DNA from: Siminovitchia thermophila
Lineage (GTDB): Bacteria; Bacillota; Bacilli; Bacillales; Bacillaceae_C
Length of the DNA stretch: 64,000 nucleotides
Direction: 5' to 3'
Assembly: GCF_016909185.1 (NCBI RefSeq)
Contig: NZ_JAFBFH010000009.1
Span: 1-64,000, forward strand
The notes under the pieces were generated by a model. The model was not told the origin of the DNA. It did not search any database and worked only from the letters and a program-made list of their open reading frames with translations. Shown here piece after piece: positions 27,022 through 36,697 of the stretch. The position numbers were made by a program, and so were the translations under genes. Numbering within the stretch: position 1 is the first letter of the stretch; each line of letters starts with the position of its first letter.

Positions 27022-28104
27022 TTGAAAACGTTAAAAATCGCCGCTATACCAGGAGACGGAATTGGTAAAGAAGTTGTTCCCGCAGCAATCGATGTTTTGA
27101 ACACGGTATCAGATATTCATGGAGGATTAACATTTGATTTTACCAGCTTTCCTTGGAGCTGTGAGTATTATCTCGAACATAACAAAATGATGCCTGATGA
27201 TGGCATGGAGAGATTACAAGATTTCGATAGTATATTCTTGGGAGCTGTGGGAGATAGTAATCTTGTTCCCGACCATATTTCTTTATGGGGATTACTCATT
27301 AAAATTCGTCGTGAATTTGATCAAGTGATTAATATTCGTCCCGCAAAAGTGATGAGTGGTGTGAGATCCCCGTTTATAAACCCTAAGGATTTTGATATAG
27401 TCGTTGTTAGAGAGAATAGTGAAGGAGAATATAGCGCTATTGGGGGAAATATCTACAACGGTGAAGATGAATTGGCCATTCAAAATGCGGTCTTTTCAAG
27501 AAAAGGAACGGAAAGAGTCATGCGTTATGCTTTTGAATTAGCGGCTAAACGGAAAAAGCATGTAACAAGCGCGACAAAATCAAATGGCATTACATACTCG
27601 ATGCCTTTCTGGGACAAAATTTTTAAAGAGATTGCCAAAGAATATCCGGAAATTAGCACTGATTCCCAACATATCGATGCTTTATCGGCGTTCTTTGTCA
27701 CCCGGCCTGAAAGATTTGATGTCATTGTGGCAAGCAATTTATTCGGAGATATCTTATCAGACTTGGGGGCGGCGATTATGGGCAACATTGGAATTGCCCC
27801 ATCAGCGAATATTAATGTCAACGGAAAATATCCTTCCATGTTTGAGCCTGTTCACGGATCGGCTCCGGATATTGTCGGAAAAGGGATTGCCAACCCAATT
27901 GGCCAAATTTGGACGGCTAAAATGATGTTAGATCATTTTGGAGAAGAAGATTTGGGAAATACATTATTGACTGTTATTGAAAGCGTCACAAACGATGGCA
28001 TCTTAACGCCAGACCTTGGTGGGAAACATAGCACAAAAGAGGTTACAAATGAAATCATCAAGCGGCTTATTGCTGTCGACAAAAAAGGGGTTCATAGTAA
28101 ATAA
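27022..28104 (+). CDS. Tartrate dehydrogenase / D-malate dehydrogenase (decarboxylating)
   Basis: A 360-residue NAD- and metal-dependent beta-decarboxylating dehydrogenase of the isopropylmalate dehydrogenase group. KIAAIPGDGIGKEVVPAAID opens the protein; CEYYLEHNKMMPDDGMERL, PDHISLWGLLIKIRREFDQ, TSATKSNGITYSMPFWD and ASNLFGDILSDLGAAIMGNI place it with DmlA/TtuC/YcsA rather than LeuB. These enzymes act on D-malate, tartrate and isopropylmalate in the cytosol. The TTG at 27022 follows GCGAGGAG; the upstream 23 codons overlap the promoter and operator and are not coding. Likely controlled by the GntR protein encoded upstream. Confidence 0.9.
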   Translation: MKTLKIAAIPGDGIGKEVVPAAIDVLNTVSDIHGGLTFDFTSFPWSCEYYLEHNKMMPDDGMERLQDFDSIFLGAVGDSNLVPDHISLWGLLIKIRREFDQVINIRPAKVMSGVRSPFINPKDFDIVVVRENSEGEYSAIGGNIYNGEDELAIQNAVFSRKGTERVMRYAFELAAKRKKHVTSATKSNGITYSMPFWDKIFKEIAKEYPEISTDSQHIDALSAFFVTRPERFDVIVASNLFGDILSDLGAAIMGNIGIAPSANINVNGKYPSMFEPVHGSAPDIVGKGIANPIGQIWTAKMMLDHFGEEDLGNTLLTVIESVTNDGILTPDLGGKHSTKEVTNEIIKRLIAVDKKGVHSK

Positions 28105-28260
28105 TCCATCAATCATTACTACAATGAATTGAATTTCATTGTTTAAAAGCGGCAGCTGGCAAGTCAGCTTCCTTCCTTATTGATTGGCAGCTTTTTCTGG
28201 CGATTTTCTATTGTCTTTAAAATAGCGGTTTTTTAAGATTTAATTTGTCATAAACCGAAA

Positions 28261-28306
28261 CGAAACTGTGAAGCGGGAGCGTACACCTCCCACTTACACA
28301 GTTTCG
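28261..28306. terminator. Hairpin between convergent genes
   Basis: CGAAACTGTGAAGCGGGAG pairs with CTCCCACTTACACAGTTTCG with few mismatches. It lies between the dehydrogenase gene (+) and the penicillin-binding protein gene (-). No strong T-run follows, so its strength as a terminator is uncertain. Confidence 0.5.
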
Positions 28307-28395
28307 TCTGCATTTACGAGTCAATCGAGCCTTTCTGATGGACTTTACTCTTTTTAGAGAGTTTGTATTTAGGACAAAATGAAACGACTTAATCA

Positions 28396-30414
28396 TCATG
28401 TGTTAAGCGAAAAATAAGCAGCAAATACTTTTTTGGGGATATCCAGGATCGCATCTTGTTTATCTGTATCCATAAAAGGCAAAGCAACAGCGATCGCAAT
28501 TTCCGGATTATCCGACGGGGCATAGCCTACGAAAGTCAAATTCCAGACAGCCGTCATATTTGCCGATTGAATGGGCCCACTATAAAAAGCTTGGGCAGTT
28601 CCGGTCTTACCAGAGACTTTATATGGCAAATCGGAAAGTTTCTTTCCTGTTCCATATGGATTGCTGCCGTATACAACATGATATAAGCCCGATTGAATCC
28701 TATCAATATATTTTTTTTCGATATTTACATGGTTGATGACTTTTGGAGTAAAAGCTTTTTTTAGTTCACCTGGTTCACCTTTCTCATGATTGCCTCTAAC
28801 TTCCTTTACAATTCTTGGAGCGATCCGGTCTCCCCCGTTCGCAATCGTCGATATATACTGATTTAATTGCAGAGTTGTATACGTATCAAATTGCCCGAAA
28901 GAAAGATCAAGAGCGAGACCAGGATTTGTTTCTACTCCTTTTAAACCATGCGTCTCCCCCGGAATATCCAGTCCGGTTGGAACACCGAGGCCAAATTGCG
29001 AAAAATAATATCTGAGTTTATGAAAAGCCGCTTTACTATCCATTTTCAAGCTTTCCTCAGGCATGTAGTCATATTTTCCGCCCATCCGCATAGCCAATTG
29101 CATCATATAGGAGTTCGAAGATACTTCTAACGCGGTGATGTCATTTAATGGCATACTTCCCCGGCGGTTAAACCAAGAACTTTTTGATTTTGTCTCCGCA
29201 AATTTAAGTGGTTTATCAATGAGTGTATTGTCATCCAATGAAATCACTTTATCCATATAACCCGCAAGAACAGTAGCCGCTTTTATGCTGGATCCCATCG
29301 TATATTGAGTATTAAAAACACTTAATGTATCATCTTCTATTTTTCCTGTAGCCATGTTAATCCTTTTTCCGGTCATGCCGAGAATTTCCCCATTTTGCGG
29401 ATTAATGGCACTAATATAAAGCCGATCTGCCAATTTGCCTTTCCGTTGAAGCAACGCGTTGATTGCAATTTCATCCAGTTCTTTTTGAAAGTCAATATCG
29501 ATCGTTAATACGAGATTATCTCCTTTTTTCCCCTCTGTTTTAAGAACAGATTTTTCCACTTTTCCGTTGTTGATTGTTAATTCATATTGTTCCTTAGTGC
29601 CTTTCAGCACATCTTCATATCCTTTTTCCAAGTAGCTTTTGCCAACCCGGTCATTTAAGGCGTAGCCTTTAGCCAGCAGTAATTCTTTTTCATCACTAGG
29701 CAAACCTGTTTTCTCGGATGTTACCGAACCGAATACACTTTTTAACACGGTGCCTTCCTGATATTCACGTTCCCAATCCATTGTAACGTCGATGCCCGGT
29801 AACTCTTGCATATGTTCGCTTACCTTGGCCGCTTCTTCATCCGTCACATGATTATTTTTAATAGTTACAGTTTCAAATGCGGAAATGCTGTTCATTTTTT
29901 TATATATACTGGCAACACTTTTTTCTGTTTCGTTTAAGGAAGCCAGGTCGTCGTCAGTCACTTTTTTTATTTGCGCTTTATATAAATCTCCTGCTTTTAA
30001 ACGCTGCTCCATTCCAGTAAGCCGATGATTGATTTTATCCGGATATTTGGCGACAAAGTATTCTTGTAAATCATGTTTTTTAAGCCCAGTCGTATCTATG
30101 GAAATAAATTTCGTTAGTTCTTCCGCTAATTTTACCATCGCTTTTGGCGTACTATCATTATTTCGAAAATACGTAATGGCTTTCTTCCCCTTATTTCCGA
30201 CTAATAGACGATGCTTCCGATCATAAATAGATCCCCTTGGCACAGCTTTTTTTACAACGACCAAATGCGATTTATCAGCCTCTTTATAAAATTGTTCACC
30301 GTGTACAACTTGAAGGTAACCTAACCGCAAAATAAGAGCAGAAAAAAGCAGGAAAATGATAAAAAGCAGGAAATTGATTCGTAATGTGGTTACATTTCTC
30401 TTTTTTTGTTCCAT
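28396..30414 (-). CDS. Class B penicillin-binding protein (PBP2/PbpA-like transpeptidase)
   Basis: A 672-residue bitopic membrane enzyme that cross-links peptidoglycan outside the cell. One membrane helix (about 13-35), then the PBP dimerisation region (VPRGSIYDRKHRLLVGNKG) and the transpeptidase with all three motifs: S375-S-I-K378, S432-S-N434 and K603-T-G. It lacks the NTF2-like MecA domain. ATG at 30414 follows AAAGGAG. A 20-bp perfect BlaI-type palindrome lies in its leader, directly after blaR1, so it is likely induced by beta-lactams as a resistant or replacement PBP. Resistance itself is inference from context. Confidence 0.9.
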   Translation of the reverse strand: MEQKKRNVTTLRINFLLFIIFLLFSALILRLGYLQVVHGEQFYKEADKSHLVVVKKAVPRGSIYDRKHRLLVGNKGKKAITYFRNNDSTPKAMVKLAEELTKFISIDTTGLKKHDLQEYFVAKYPDKINHRLTGMEQRLKAGDLYKAQIKKVTDDDLASLNETEKSVASIYKKMNSISAFETVTIKNNHVTDEEAAKVSEHMQELPGIDVTMDWEREYQEGTVLKSVFGSVTSEKTGLPSDEKELLLAKGYALNDRVGKSYLEKGYEDVLKGTKEQYELTINNGKVEKSVLKTEGKKGDNLVLTIDIDFQKELDEIAINALLQRKGKLADRLYISAINPQNGEILGMTGKRINMATGKIEDDTLSVFNTQYTMGSSIKAATVLAGYMDKVISLDDNTLIDKPLKFAETKSKSSWFNRRGSMPLNDITALEVSSNSYMMQLAMRMGGKYDYMPEESLKMDSKAAFHKLRYYFSQFGLGVPTGLDIPGETHGLKGVETNPGLALDLSFGQFDTYTTLQLNQYISTIANGGDRIAPRIVKEVRGNHEKGEPGELKKAFTPKVINHVNIEKKYIDRIQSGLYHVVYGSNPYGTGKKLSDLPYKVSGKTGTAQAFYSGPIQSANMTAVWNLTFVGYAPSDNPEIAIAVALPFMDTDKQDAILDIPKKVFAAYFSLNT

Positions 30415-30440
30415 TATAAAAAGCTCCTTTTACAGGAATA

Positions 30441-30460
30441 AATACTACAATTGTAGTATT
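30441..30460. promoter_or_regulatory. BlaI/MecI-type operator before the intact PBP gene
   Basis: AATACTACAATTGTAGTATT is a perfect 20-bp palindrome with the BlaI/MecI core TACANNTGTA. On the minus strand a possible promoter, TTGGGC with an 18-base spacer and TACAAT, has its -10 box inside the palindrome, so bound repressor would block polymerase. Confidence 0.85.
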
Positions 30461-30474
30461 AAGTGGAGAAAATG

Positions 30475-30504
30475 CCCAAAAAGGATGAAGTTATCCTTTT
30501 TGGG
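30475..30504. terminator. Hairpin between blaR1 and the PBP gene
   Basis: CCCAAAAAGGAT pairs with ATCCTTTTTGGG around GAAGTT. Seven T residues follow on the plus strand, while on the minus strand (the direction of blaR1 and the PBP gene) only ATTTTC follows. It probably separates blaR1 from the PBP transcript, perhaps incompletely. Confidence 0.6.
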
Positions 30505-30509
30505 TTTTT

Positions 30510-32312
30510 TTATTCGTATATTCGTTTATCACGCAGTATTTGCCGGGCGATATCCGCCGCCTTGCTCCCGTTTGCATGTCCTTTTTTATTTTGGATATTG
30601 ACAGCAAAATAAAAGCTACGATCATTCTTTTTTACAAAGCCGATAAACCAACCATTGACATTGTTCCCATTGATCGAACCAGTGCCTGTTTTTCCAAATA
30701 ATTGACGATGTTTTTGCTCATCAATAAGGATTGCGTTTTTTACTGCACGAACGTTTTCCTCTTTAAAGCCAAATGTATTTTCATCTAATCCATATAATAT
30801 TTGTACTTGTTCAATTGGTGATATTTTTAATGAAGATTCTATCCAGTAACGCTCTAGATTCCCGGACAGGTCTTCGTTCCCGTAGTTTATGTGATGAAAA
30901 TAAGATTGTAGTTGTTTTTTCCCTGCTTTTTGATCTAAATGTTGAAAATACCAATTGACAGAGCTGCCCAATGCAGTTGATAAGCTTTGATTCGTATTCC
31001 ATTCTTTATAGGGATAAACTGTTCCATCCCAAAGTTGTTCATTGTGATGAGGGGTTATGACATTTGTTTCCAAAGCAAATAATGCAGAATATATTTTATA
31101 CGTGCTGTTGGGAGAAACCCTCTGTTCACTCATCTTGCGGTTATAAATTTGATATTGATTTTTAAAGGGATCATATAAAACAAAACTCCCGTTATATCCA
31201 TGAAAATAAGAACTTAAATCTTCATATATTACATTTTTCTCATTAAATTGATATACGTCGTCTGAACTGGCGATCACCCAGGTGAGCGGTGTCAGACAGA
31301 GCATAAAAATCCCGAGAGCCGCACAGATTGCTTTGCTTTTCCATTTCAATAATTGAGAATCCCCAGCGTAATTCGCAATGCTCTTGATTCTTTGTTTGAT
31401 TTGTGTTTTTGTTCCGCCCATCCCGGAGGCGTACTGTCCAAAGGCGCGGCTTTGTTGTTTGTCTGCAAAATGAATGATCGTCTGTCCATATTCGATATAT
31501 CCGCTCTCATCCAAGCGATTTAAAACAGCGGCATCACAAGCCAATTCTCGATCCATCCTCATGACTTTTAAGGCATGCCATACGAATGGATTAAACCAGT
31601 ACATAATGTTTAATAACAACATGACGTAATTAATAAGCACATCTTTATTTTTTTGATGGGTTAATTCGTGTAAAAAAACATATTTTAAATCGTTTAATGA
31701 GAATGTTTCCAGTGTCGTCTTTGGTAAAAGAATATAAGGCTGTATCAGTCCAAGCGTGCTAGGAGAGGCAATAAGCGCTGTTTCTTGCAACTTTATTTTT
31801 CTTTTCACTCCGACCATCTCTTTGCACACTTCTAACAATTCATTTACTTTTTCATTTTGAATAGGAGCAGCCGACTTTTTTAATTGCCGGATTTGATAGT
31901 TTGCGTAAATCGCCATCACAACGAAAATAACCATTCCAGTGATCCAAACAGCCATAAAGGTATGATAGAAGAAATCCGGCGTTGCCTTATTTACAGACAC
32001 GGAGAAATCATGCAGGACATTTGTGTTGGGTGCTTGTGAAACTTCCACTCCACTTATCTGTTCATGATTCAATGGCGTGTTCCTATTAGTGAACATCAGG
32101 CTTTTCATATATTGGGATATTTCATGTAGGCGGAAAAAATCCCAAGGAAAAAAGGAAATAAGAAGGGGAGTAAATAGAAAATACCAAACTTTATAATGTG
32201 TTTGTTTGGACATATGTTTGGCGAATATTTTTTTCGTGAAGAGAATTATTAAAATAAGAAGAGATACGAGAATCGTACTTAATAGAAAACGGAGTATAAA
32301 AATATCCATCAT
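30510..32312 (-). CDS. blaR1: BlaR1/MecR1 family beta-lactam sensor protease
   Basis: A 600-residue membrane signal transducer. N-terminal helices and an M56 zinc protease domain are seen, with HELTH at 215-219 in YVFLHELTHQKNKD and the downstream MRMDRELACDAAVL. After a last membrane helix comes the extracellular class D beta-lactamase-like sensor with NSTYKIYSALFA (active Ser in STYK), SSVNWYF (SxN) and FGKTGTGSI (KTG). Acylation by a beta-lactam activates the protease, which leads to loss of BlaI. The ATG overlaps the blaI stop codon (ATGA), so the two are co-translated. It is complete and appears functional. Confidence 0.92.
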   Translation of the reverse strand: MMDIFILRFLLSTILVSLLILIILFTKKIFAKHMSKQTHYKVWYFLFTPLLISFFPWDFFRLHEISQYMKSLMFTNRNTPLNHEQISGVEVSQAPNTNVLHDFSVSVNKATPDFFYHTFMAVWITGMVIFVVMAIYANYQIRQLKKSAAPIQNEKVNELLEVCKEMVGVKRKIKLQETALIASPSTLGLIQPYILLPKTTLETFSLNDLKYVFLHELTHQKNKDVLINYVMLLLNIMYWFNPFVWHALKVMRMDRELACDAAVLNRLDESGYIEYGQTIIHFADKQQSRAFGQYASGMGGTKTQIKQRIKSIANYAGDSQLLKWKSKAICAALGIFMLCLTPLTWVIASSDDVYQFNEKNVIYEDLSSYFHGYNGSFVLYDPFKNQYQIYNRKMSEQRVSPNSTYKIYSALFALETNVITPHHNEQLWDGTVYPYKEWNTNQSLSTALGSSVNWYFQHLDQKAGKKQLQSYFHHINYGNEDLSGNLERYWIESSLKISPIEQVQILYGLDENTFGFKEENVRAVKNAILIDEQKHRQLFGKTGTGSINGNNVNGWFIGFVKKNDRSFYFAVNIQNKKGHANGSKAADIARQILRDKRIYE

Positions 32313-32698
32313 TTTTCCCCTTCTTTCGTATCCCTCTCAGATAATATTTTCTTCAGGTCCGAAATCTCTTCCTTTGAAAGCTGATCATTTTCAATAAAAT
32401 TTAAGACCATTGTATTCAACGTACCGCCGAAAAATTGTTTAAGAAATTTTTTACTTTTTTGTTCCACATATTCATGTTCTTCGATTAGAGATGTGTAAAC
32501 AAATACTCTCCCCTGTTTTTTCGTTTGCAAAGCCTTCTTCTTCACGAGGCGTGAAAGCATAGTTTGAATCGTATTCGGCTTCCAATCAATTTTTTTTGAA
32601 ACTTTCTCTACTACTTCGGGGGTGGAGATCGGTTCATATTTCCATACTATTTTCATCACTTCAAATTCTGCTTCTGATATTTGCGGAATCTCCTTCAT
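32309..32698 (-). CDS. blaI: BlaI/MecI family repressor
   Basis: A 129-residue winged-helix repressor. ISEAEFEVMKIVWKYEPIST opens the DNA-binding domain and KPNTIQTMLSRLVKKKALQT is the recognition region. The C-terminal dimerisation part contains VLNFIEND, with Asn100-Phe101 at the bond that is cut in staphylococcal BlaI/MecI upon induction. It should bind the TACANNTGTA boxes at 30.45, 32.72, 34.83 and 34.85 kb, thus controlling itself, BlaR1 and two PBP genes. ATG at 32698 is preceded by AGGAGG. Confidence 0.93.
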   Translation of the reverse strand: MKEIPQISEAEFEVMKIVWKYEPISTPEVVEKVSKKIDWKPNTIQTMLSRLVKKKALQTKKQGRVFVYTSLIEEHEYVEQKSKKFLKQFFGGTLNTMVLNFIENDQLSKEEISDLKKILSERDTKEGEK

Positions 32699-32714
32699 CG
32701 CGGCCTCCTGCTTT

Positions 32715-32758
32715 TACATTTGTAGTATTTATTATAGCAGGCAGTGCTGATTTCTTAA
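32715..32758 (-). promoter_or_regulatory. blaI promoter with BlaI-type operator
   Basis: On the minus strand TTAAGA (32,758-32,753), a 16-base spacer and TATAAT (32,736-32,731) are followed by the operator core TACAAATGTA (32,724-32,715) just past the -10 box. The outer arms of this operator are less symmetrical than at 30.45 kb, which fits weaker autoregulation. Confidence 0.7.
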
Positions 32759-32781
32759 AGAGCTAACGAGTCCTTTACTCG

Positions 32782-34789
32782 CTATGATGGAGTCCGCATC
32801 CCTTCCCGCATTTGAAAATATTTATATAACTCCGCTATAAATGTTTTATTCAACTGGGTTGCGGAACTGCCCGCGGTATAATGTTCTACAAAGGAAAGAA
32901 GAAGAAATTGATCATGCCCCGCATCAAAGCCAAGCAAAAAGCTATTTTCATCCCCTTTTTCCCCTTGCTGCATTTTTAATTCCGCTGTACCGGTTTTGGC
33001 AGCCTATTGCTGCTGATGGTTGTACAGAAGATGAGCGGTGCCATTTGGATGATTGACTACTTCTTGCAAAAGTTTTTTCATTTCATTGGCTGTTGAAGGA
33101 GTAATGGCTGATTTTGACTTTGGCCCGGCTTTATCATTCAATAATGTCGGGTAAACAATTTTTCCTTCGTTTTGAAAAACAGAATACATAGCGGCTTGTT
33201 GAATCGGCGAGACCAATAATTCCCCTTGTCCGTATGCCGTATCTGCCAGCAGAATTTCTGAATCAAATGCCGAATGATTGGAAATTTGCGCGGGGTTCAT
33301 GGCGATCGGCAAATTTAATTCCTCGCCGAAGATAAACTGATCCAACCCATTTCTAAAAGTTTTTTCCCCCATTTCCAAGGCTTCTTGGGCAAAGTAAATA
33401 TTATCCGAGTAAATGAGCGCTTTTCTCATATCGACATCACGCACATTAGAAACCCGAGTAACCGAATACCCTCCCCACGTTTCATTTTTTTTCCAGCTTA
33501 ATCCATTTATTTTTCTGAGCTTACTTGGATATGTTATTTTGGCGTCAAGGCCAATACTGGCGGTGATGGTTTTAAAAGTGGAGCCGGGTGCATATCGTTT
33601 AGCAAATCTTGAAATAAACGGCTTATCTTCATCATTCGCGTATTGATCATATTCCTCCCGAGTTATTCCTTGAACCATTTTGTTTGGATCAAATGAAGGA
33701 GAGCTAACGAGAGCATACAGTTTTCCATCATTCGGGCTCATGACAACGGTAGCACCGGGCTTTCCTTTCAATTGTTTAAATGCCTCCGTTTGAATATACG
33801 TATCAATCGTTAGCTGAATATTTTTCCCATCTATTTTTTCCCGCTTTTGAATTTCTTTCTTCCTTTGACCATCTTCATTGACAATAACAATTTCTCCTCC
33901 ACCTTTGCCGCGCAATTCCCGGTCAAACGCTCTTTCCAATCCCGCTTTGCCAATCATGTCCCCTTCTGCCACATGTGGATTTTCCTCCAAATCTTCCTTT
34001 GTTACTTTACCTATATAACCGGTTAAATGGGCCGCGGCTTCCTTTAAAGGATAATATCGCAGTATTATATTTCGATAAGAAATGCCCGGGATATTTTCCG
34101 TTTTATTGGATTCTAATACTTTAAGAGGAACAAACAAGTCATCTTTTACCCATTTTTGATGTAGTTTTCGATGTATCTCTTCTATAGGAATATCGAGTTG
34201 CCGACTCACATTTTCCAGCCTCTTTATAAGCTTCGTTTACCGCCAATCCGTTTCCTAGATGATCTGTTATTTCTCCGCGTTCTGCTTGCCAATCATGGAA
34301 CGCCACCTTATCTTTTCCTTCCATTCCCGGAAAAATCAAGGAAGGAGCCCATTTTACCAAATATTGACCATCCGTTTTTATGATTTTTGTTTGGTATTTT
34401 ACATTTTTCAAAGTACCTAGTGGAGTTGTAAACCTTAATTGATAGGAAAGCTCATGTTCACTATTATTTATTTTTTTAAATGAGATTTTGGATGCTTGTA
34501 TGTTATGAATATGAATTCCGTTGAAGATGTGGTCATATTTATCTATCACTTCTTGGGAAGTATAGCCTAACGAAGTGTATGATTGTTTTTCAAGCACATC
34601 CTCCATTTTTTTATATTCTTTGTTCTCTAAAATCTGAATGAAAGCATCTGCTGCTTCTCGTGCTTGGCTGTTATCATTTTTATGAATGAAGAAGAACAGA
34701 CCAAAGCCCCCGCCCACCACTAAGAAGATTAATAGTATGATAGAAACAATTTTATTGTTATCTTTTTTTCTTCTGACTCGACTATTCAC
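32782..34789 (-). pseudogene. MecA/PBP3-like penicillin-binding protein, broken
   Basis: The reading begins with GTG at 34789: a membrane helix, then the MecA-type NTF2-like domain (AREAADAFIQILENKEYKKM, ..., AFHDWQAERGEITD). Near 34,205-34,215 the frame is lost; homology resumes one frame over with SRQLDIPIEEIHRKLHQKW. About 15-20 residues expected between (the IYEIGIVP-like part of such PBPs) also seem missing. The transpeptidase follows with STFK (YAPGSTFKTITA) and SDN (IYSDNIYF). A TAG at 33,006-33,004 then stops it just before the third motif; the same frame continues with AAKTGTAELK to a natural stop at 32,782. Without KTG the product cannot be active. Two strong operators precede it. 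Confidence 0.88.
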
Positions 34790-34816
34790 ACGCTCCCCTT
34801 CTTCTCCTTAAGCTTA

Positions 34817-34897
34817 ATTACTACAAATGTAGTTTTTATGAATTAACTACACTTGTAGTAATAGGGATCATTATAGCATAAATAAGATGAATAGCAA
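34817..34897 (-). promoter_or_regulatory. Promoter with two BlaI-type operators before the broken PBP gene
   Basis: On the minus strand TTGCTA (34,897-34,892), 16 bases, TATAAT (34,875-34,870). Two boxes follow: TACACTTGTA centred at 34,852 and TACAAATGTA centred at 34,826, each with ACT/AGT flanks and 26 bases apart. The tandem arrangement resembles double operators of bla/mec systems. It remains well preserved although the gene is broken. Confidence 0.85.
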
Positions 34898-35295
34898 ATA
34901 TAAAAAATCGTTCAATTGGTTCATCCGTGCCGACGTCAGCTTGTAGCCTACTAGGCAGGTTCAAAAAAACAACAATCCCCAGCAAAATCCGTCTTGCTGC
35001 GGATTGTTCGAACGAAATCACCTATTACGAGAATAGGGTTAGTCTTGCCAAAAATTCAGTGTCGGCTTGAATGCTGACTCTAGCTTCAAGCTTTTGCGCG
35101 GAATTTATTTGCTTGCAAAAAACGGATAATACCCACATTTTTCTATTTAAAAATACGAATTCCTCCCATCATTTTCTAAAGGCTTGGTGATCATACTCCA
35201 GTTGTCCGAGCGCTTCTTTAACACTTCTAACTGTCTTGCTTCAATCTTGTATTCTTCACAATTTCATTTTCATACTCCTGCCATTTCAGCACGGA
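34898..35295. other. Gap with possible gene remnant
   Basis: No intact gene. On the minus strand, about 35,160-35,290, two overlapping frames read WQEYENEIVKN and then IEARQLEVLKKRSDNWSMIT with a frame change between them, which looks like the tail of a decayed gene. I cannot name the family. Confidence 0.3.
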
Positions 35296-35628
35296 TCACC
35301 CTTGATCTGCAACAACAACCTCAGCGTCGTCATCAAAAGGATTCACCACTCGATGCGGCACTTCATCGGGAATAATAAAGGCATCTCCCGCTTCCCGCTC
35401 AGTAAGATCTGCGCCCATTTCGATCTTGATAGTGCCACTTACGACATAAAACGCGTGCCCATCATAGCAAACGTGATCGGCTTGATAACCAGATGGGTAC
35501 TTTACTACCCGCAGACGCTGTTTTTCAGTTTCCAACCATTTGGACAGAGCACCCGTTGACGCTTTGCCAGGCGTGAATCTTTCTTCATTTTTGGCCACTT
35601 TAACATTCGATAGATGCGCAGGAGTCAT
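35296..35628 (-). CDS. Small cupin-domain protein
   Basis: A 110-residue single-domain cupin. The fold is suggested by YQADHVCYDGHAFYVVSGTI, the acidic GADLTEREAGDAFIIPDEVP and the closing HRVVNPFDDDAEVVV. One usual cupin motif-1 histidine pair is replaced (only scattered His), so metal binding is unsure. The function is unknown. ATG at 35628 follows GGGGAAGG closely. It stands alone between a decayed region and a GyrI-like gene. Confidence 0.75.
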   Translation of the reverse strand: MTPAHLSNVKVAKNEERFTPGKASTGALSKWLETEKQRLRVVKYPSGYQADHVCYDGHAFYVVSGTIKIEMGADLTEREAGDAFIIPDEVPHRVVNPFDDDAEVVVADQG

Positions 35629-35980
35629 ACCTTCCCCACTCCCATTCCTTTTTTATTTGATAGCCGATCGACTGCGATATGCTGTTTCATCATTTAAAAG
35701 ATATGATAGTTCTACTACTGTAACTAGCGTAAACAGCCTCATCAATAAATAACAGACTTTTCATTTGCGTCAAGGATGGCGTATCATTTTCAAGAGCTAA
35801 ATCATCCGTTTTAAACTTCCAGGGAGAAATCAAAAGACTCTAGGAATGTCACTCCGTTCTTGATACTTCACTTTTTTATACACAGCCTGTTTCAAGAATG
35901 CACTTATTGATACAGTATATATTGTTCCAATTTGATTGCCGTACGCTTCTCCGCTTCTAAAACCGCGAAAATGAATTAAA
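35629..35980. other. Gap without a gene
   Basis: About 350 bases with no credible frame, hairpin or RNA signal that I can see. Confidence 0.4.
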
Positions 35981-36430
35981 TTACGATTTTACAGGTACGC
36001 ATATTTCGCAATATGGATTGCTCTTCATATCGCCAGTGTATTTTTCCAAGATAGGTTTATGATCAATTTGATAGCCGGTGCTTTGTAAGGATGAAAAAAT
36101 ATCAGCATATCCTTTTTGAATATCTTCTGCGGTATGTCTCACTTTGTAAATGAGGTATGTTCCCCCAGAGAGTTCACCTTCATAAATGGAACCATCCATT
36201 TGATCATCTTTTGAAATCACAATACAAGCATCGAATCTGCAGTTTTCAGGCGGTGTTGTCTCAGGATTATCTCGTGGAATGGCAAATAGGATTGCCGATT
36301 CAAGAAGATTTCTCTCCCTGGCCCATTTTTTTAACTTCTCCATGACATCGACATTGGCAGGTCCATATGGACCAACCCTTCGTACATAAGCTAGGCGATA
36401 GTTTGGAAGTGTTTCTACTTTATAGTGCAT
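35981..36430 (-). CDS. GyrI-like / AraC effector-binding domain protein
   Basis: A 149-residue stand-alone GyrI-like domain (also called SOUL/BmrR-type effector-binding fold). Typical parts: VETLPNYRLAYVRRVGPYG at the start, ENCRFDACIVISKDDQMDGS in the middle, and GGTYLIYKVRHTAEDI. Such proteins bind drug-like or cationic compounds or, as in GyrI/SbmC, protect gyrase. No DNA-binding domain is attached. ATG at 36430 follows GGAAG; the longer frame to 36,571 has no ribosome binding site. It is divergent from a PadR regulator about 270 bases away. Confidence 0.8.
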   Translation of the reverse strand: MHYKVETLPNYRLAYVRRVGPYGPANVDVMEKLKKWARERNLLESAILFAIPRDNPETTPPENCRFDACIVISKDDQMDGSIYEGELSGGTYLIYKVRHTAEDIQKGYADIFSSLQSTGYQIDHKPILEKYTGDMKSNPYCEICVPVKS

Positions 36431-36615
36431 CACTGTTTTCTTCCTTTCTCCTGTATTTGTTTGCCACATTTCGAATGTAACATGCTTTAAAAATATATAC
36501 AGTATATTTTTAAAAATAAATTGAATTATTTTTATATTTAAACGAATTTTGAATGTAAAATGATTAGGCATGCCAGCATAAGATCCATTCTTTTGGAAAT
36601 GGGCTCAAGTTTTGA

Positions 36616-36668
36616 TTGACTTATACAGTTAGGTTGTATACAGTTAAACTATATAGTTAAACTGTATA
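36616..36668 (+). promoter_or_regulatory. Promoter and repeated operator of the PadR gene
   Basis: TTGACT at 36,616 is followed by repeated half-sites: ATACAGTTAGG, ATACAGTTAAACT, ATAGTTAAACTGTATAT. ACAGTTAAACT and AGTTAAACTGT form an almost perfect dyad centred on ATATA near 36,650. PadR proteins usually repress their own operon, and an operator covering the -10 region fits this. Confidence 0.6.
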
Positions 36669-36697
36669 TGTTGAAAAATTTGTGGAGCGTGAATGAT

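Noticed and set aside
36481-36571. N-terminal extension of the GyrI-like protein
   Set aside because: AT-rich codons without ribosome binding site; the start at 36,430 is well supported and begins the conserved domain.
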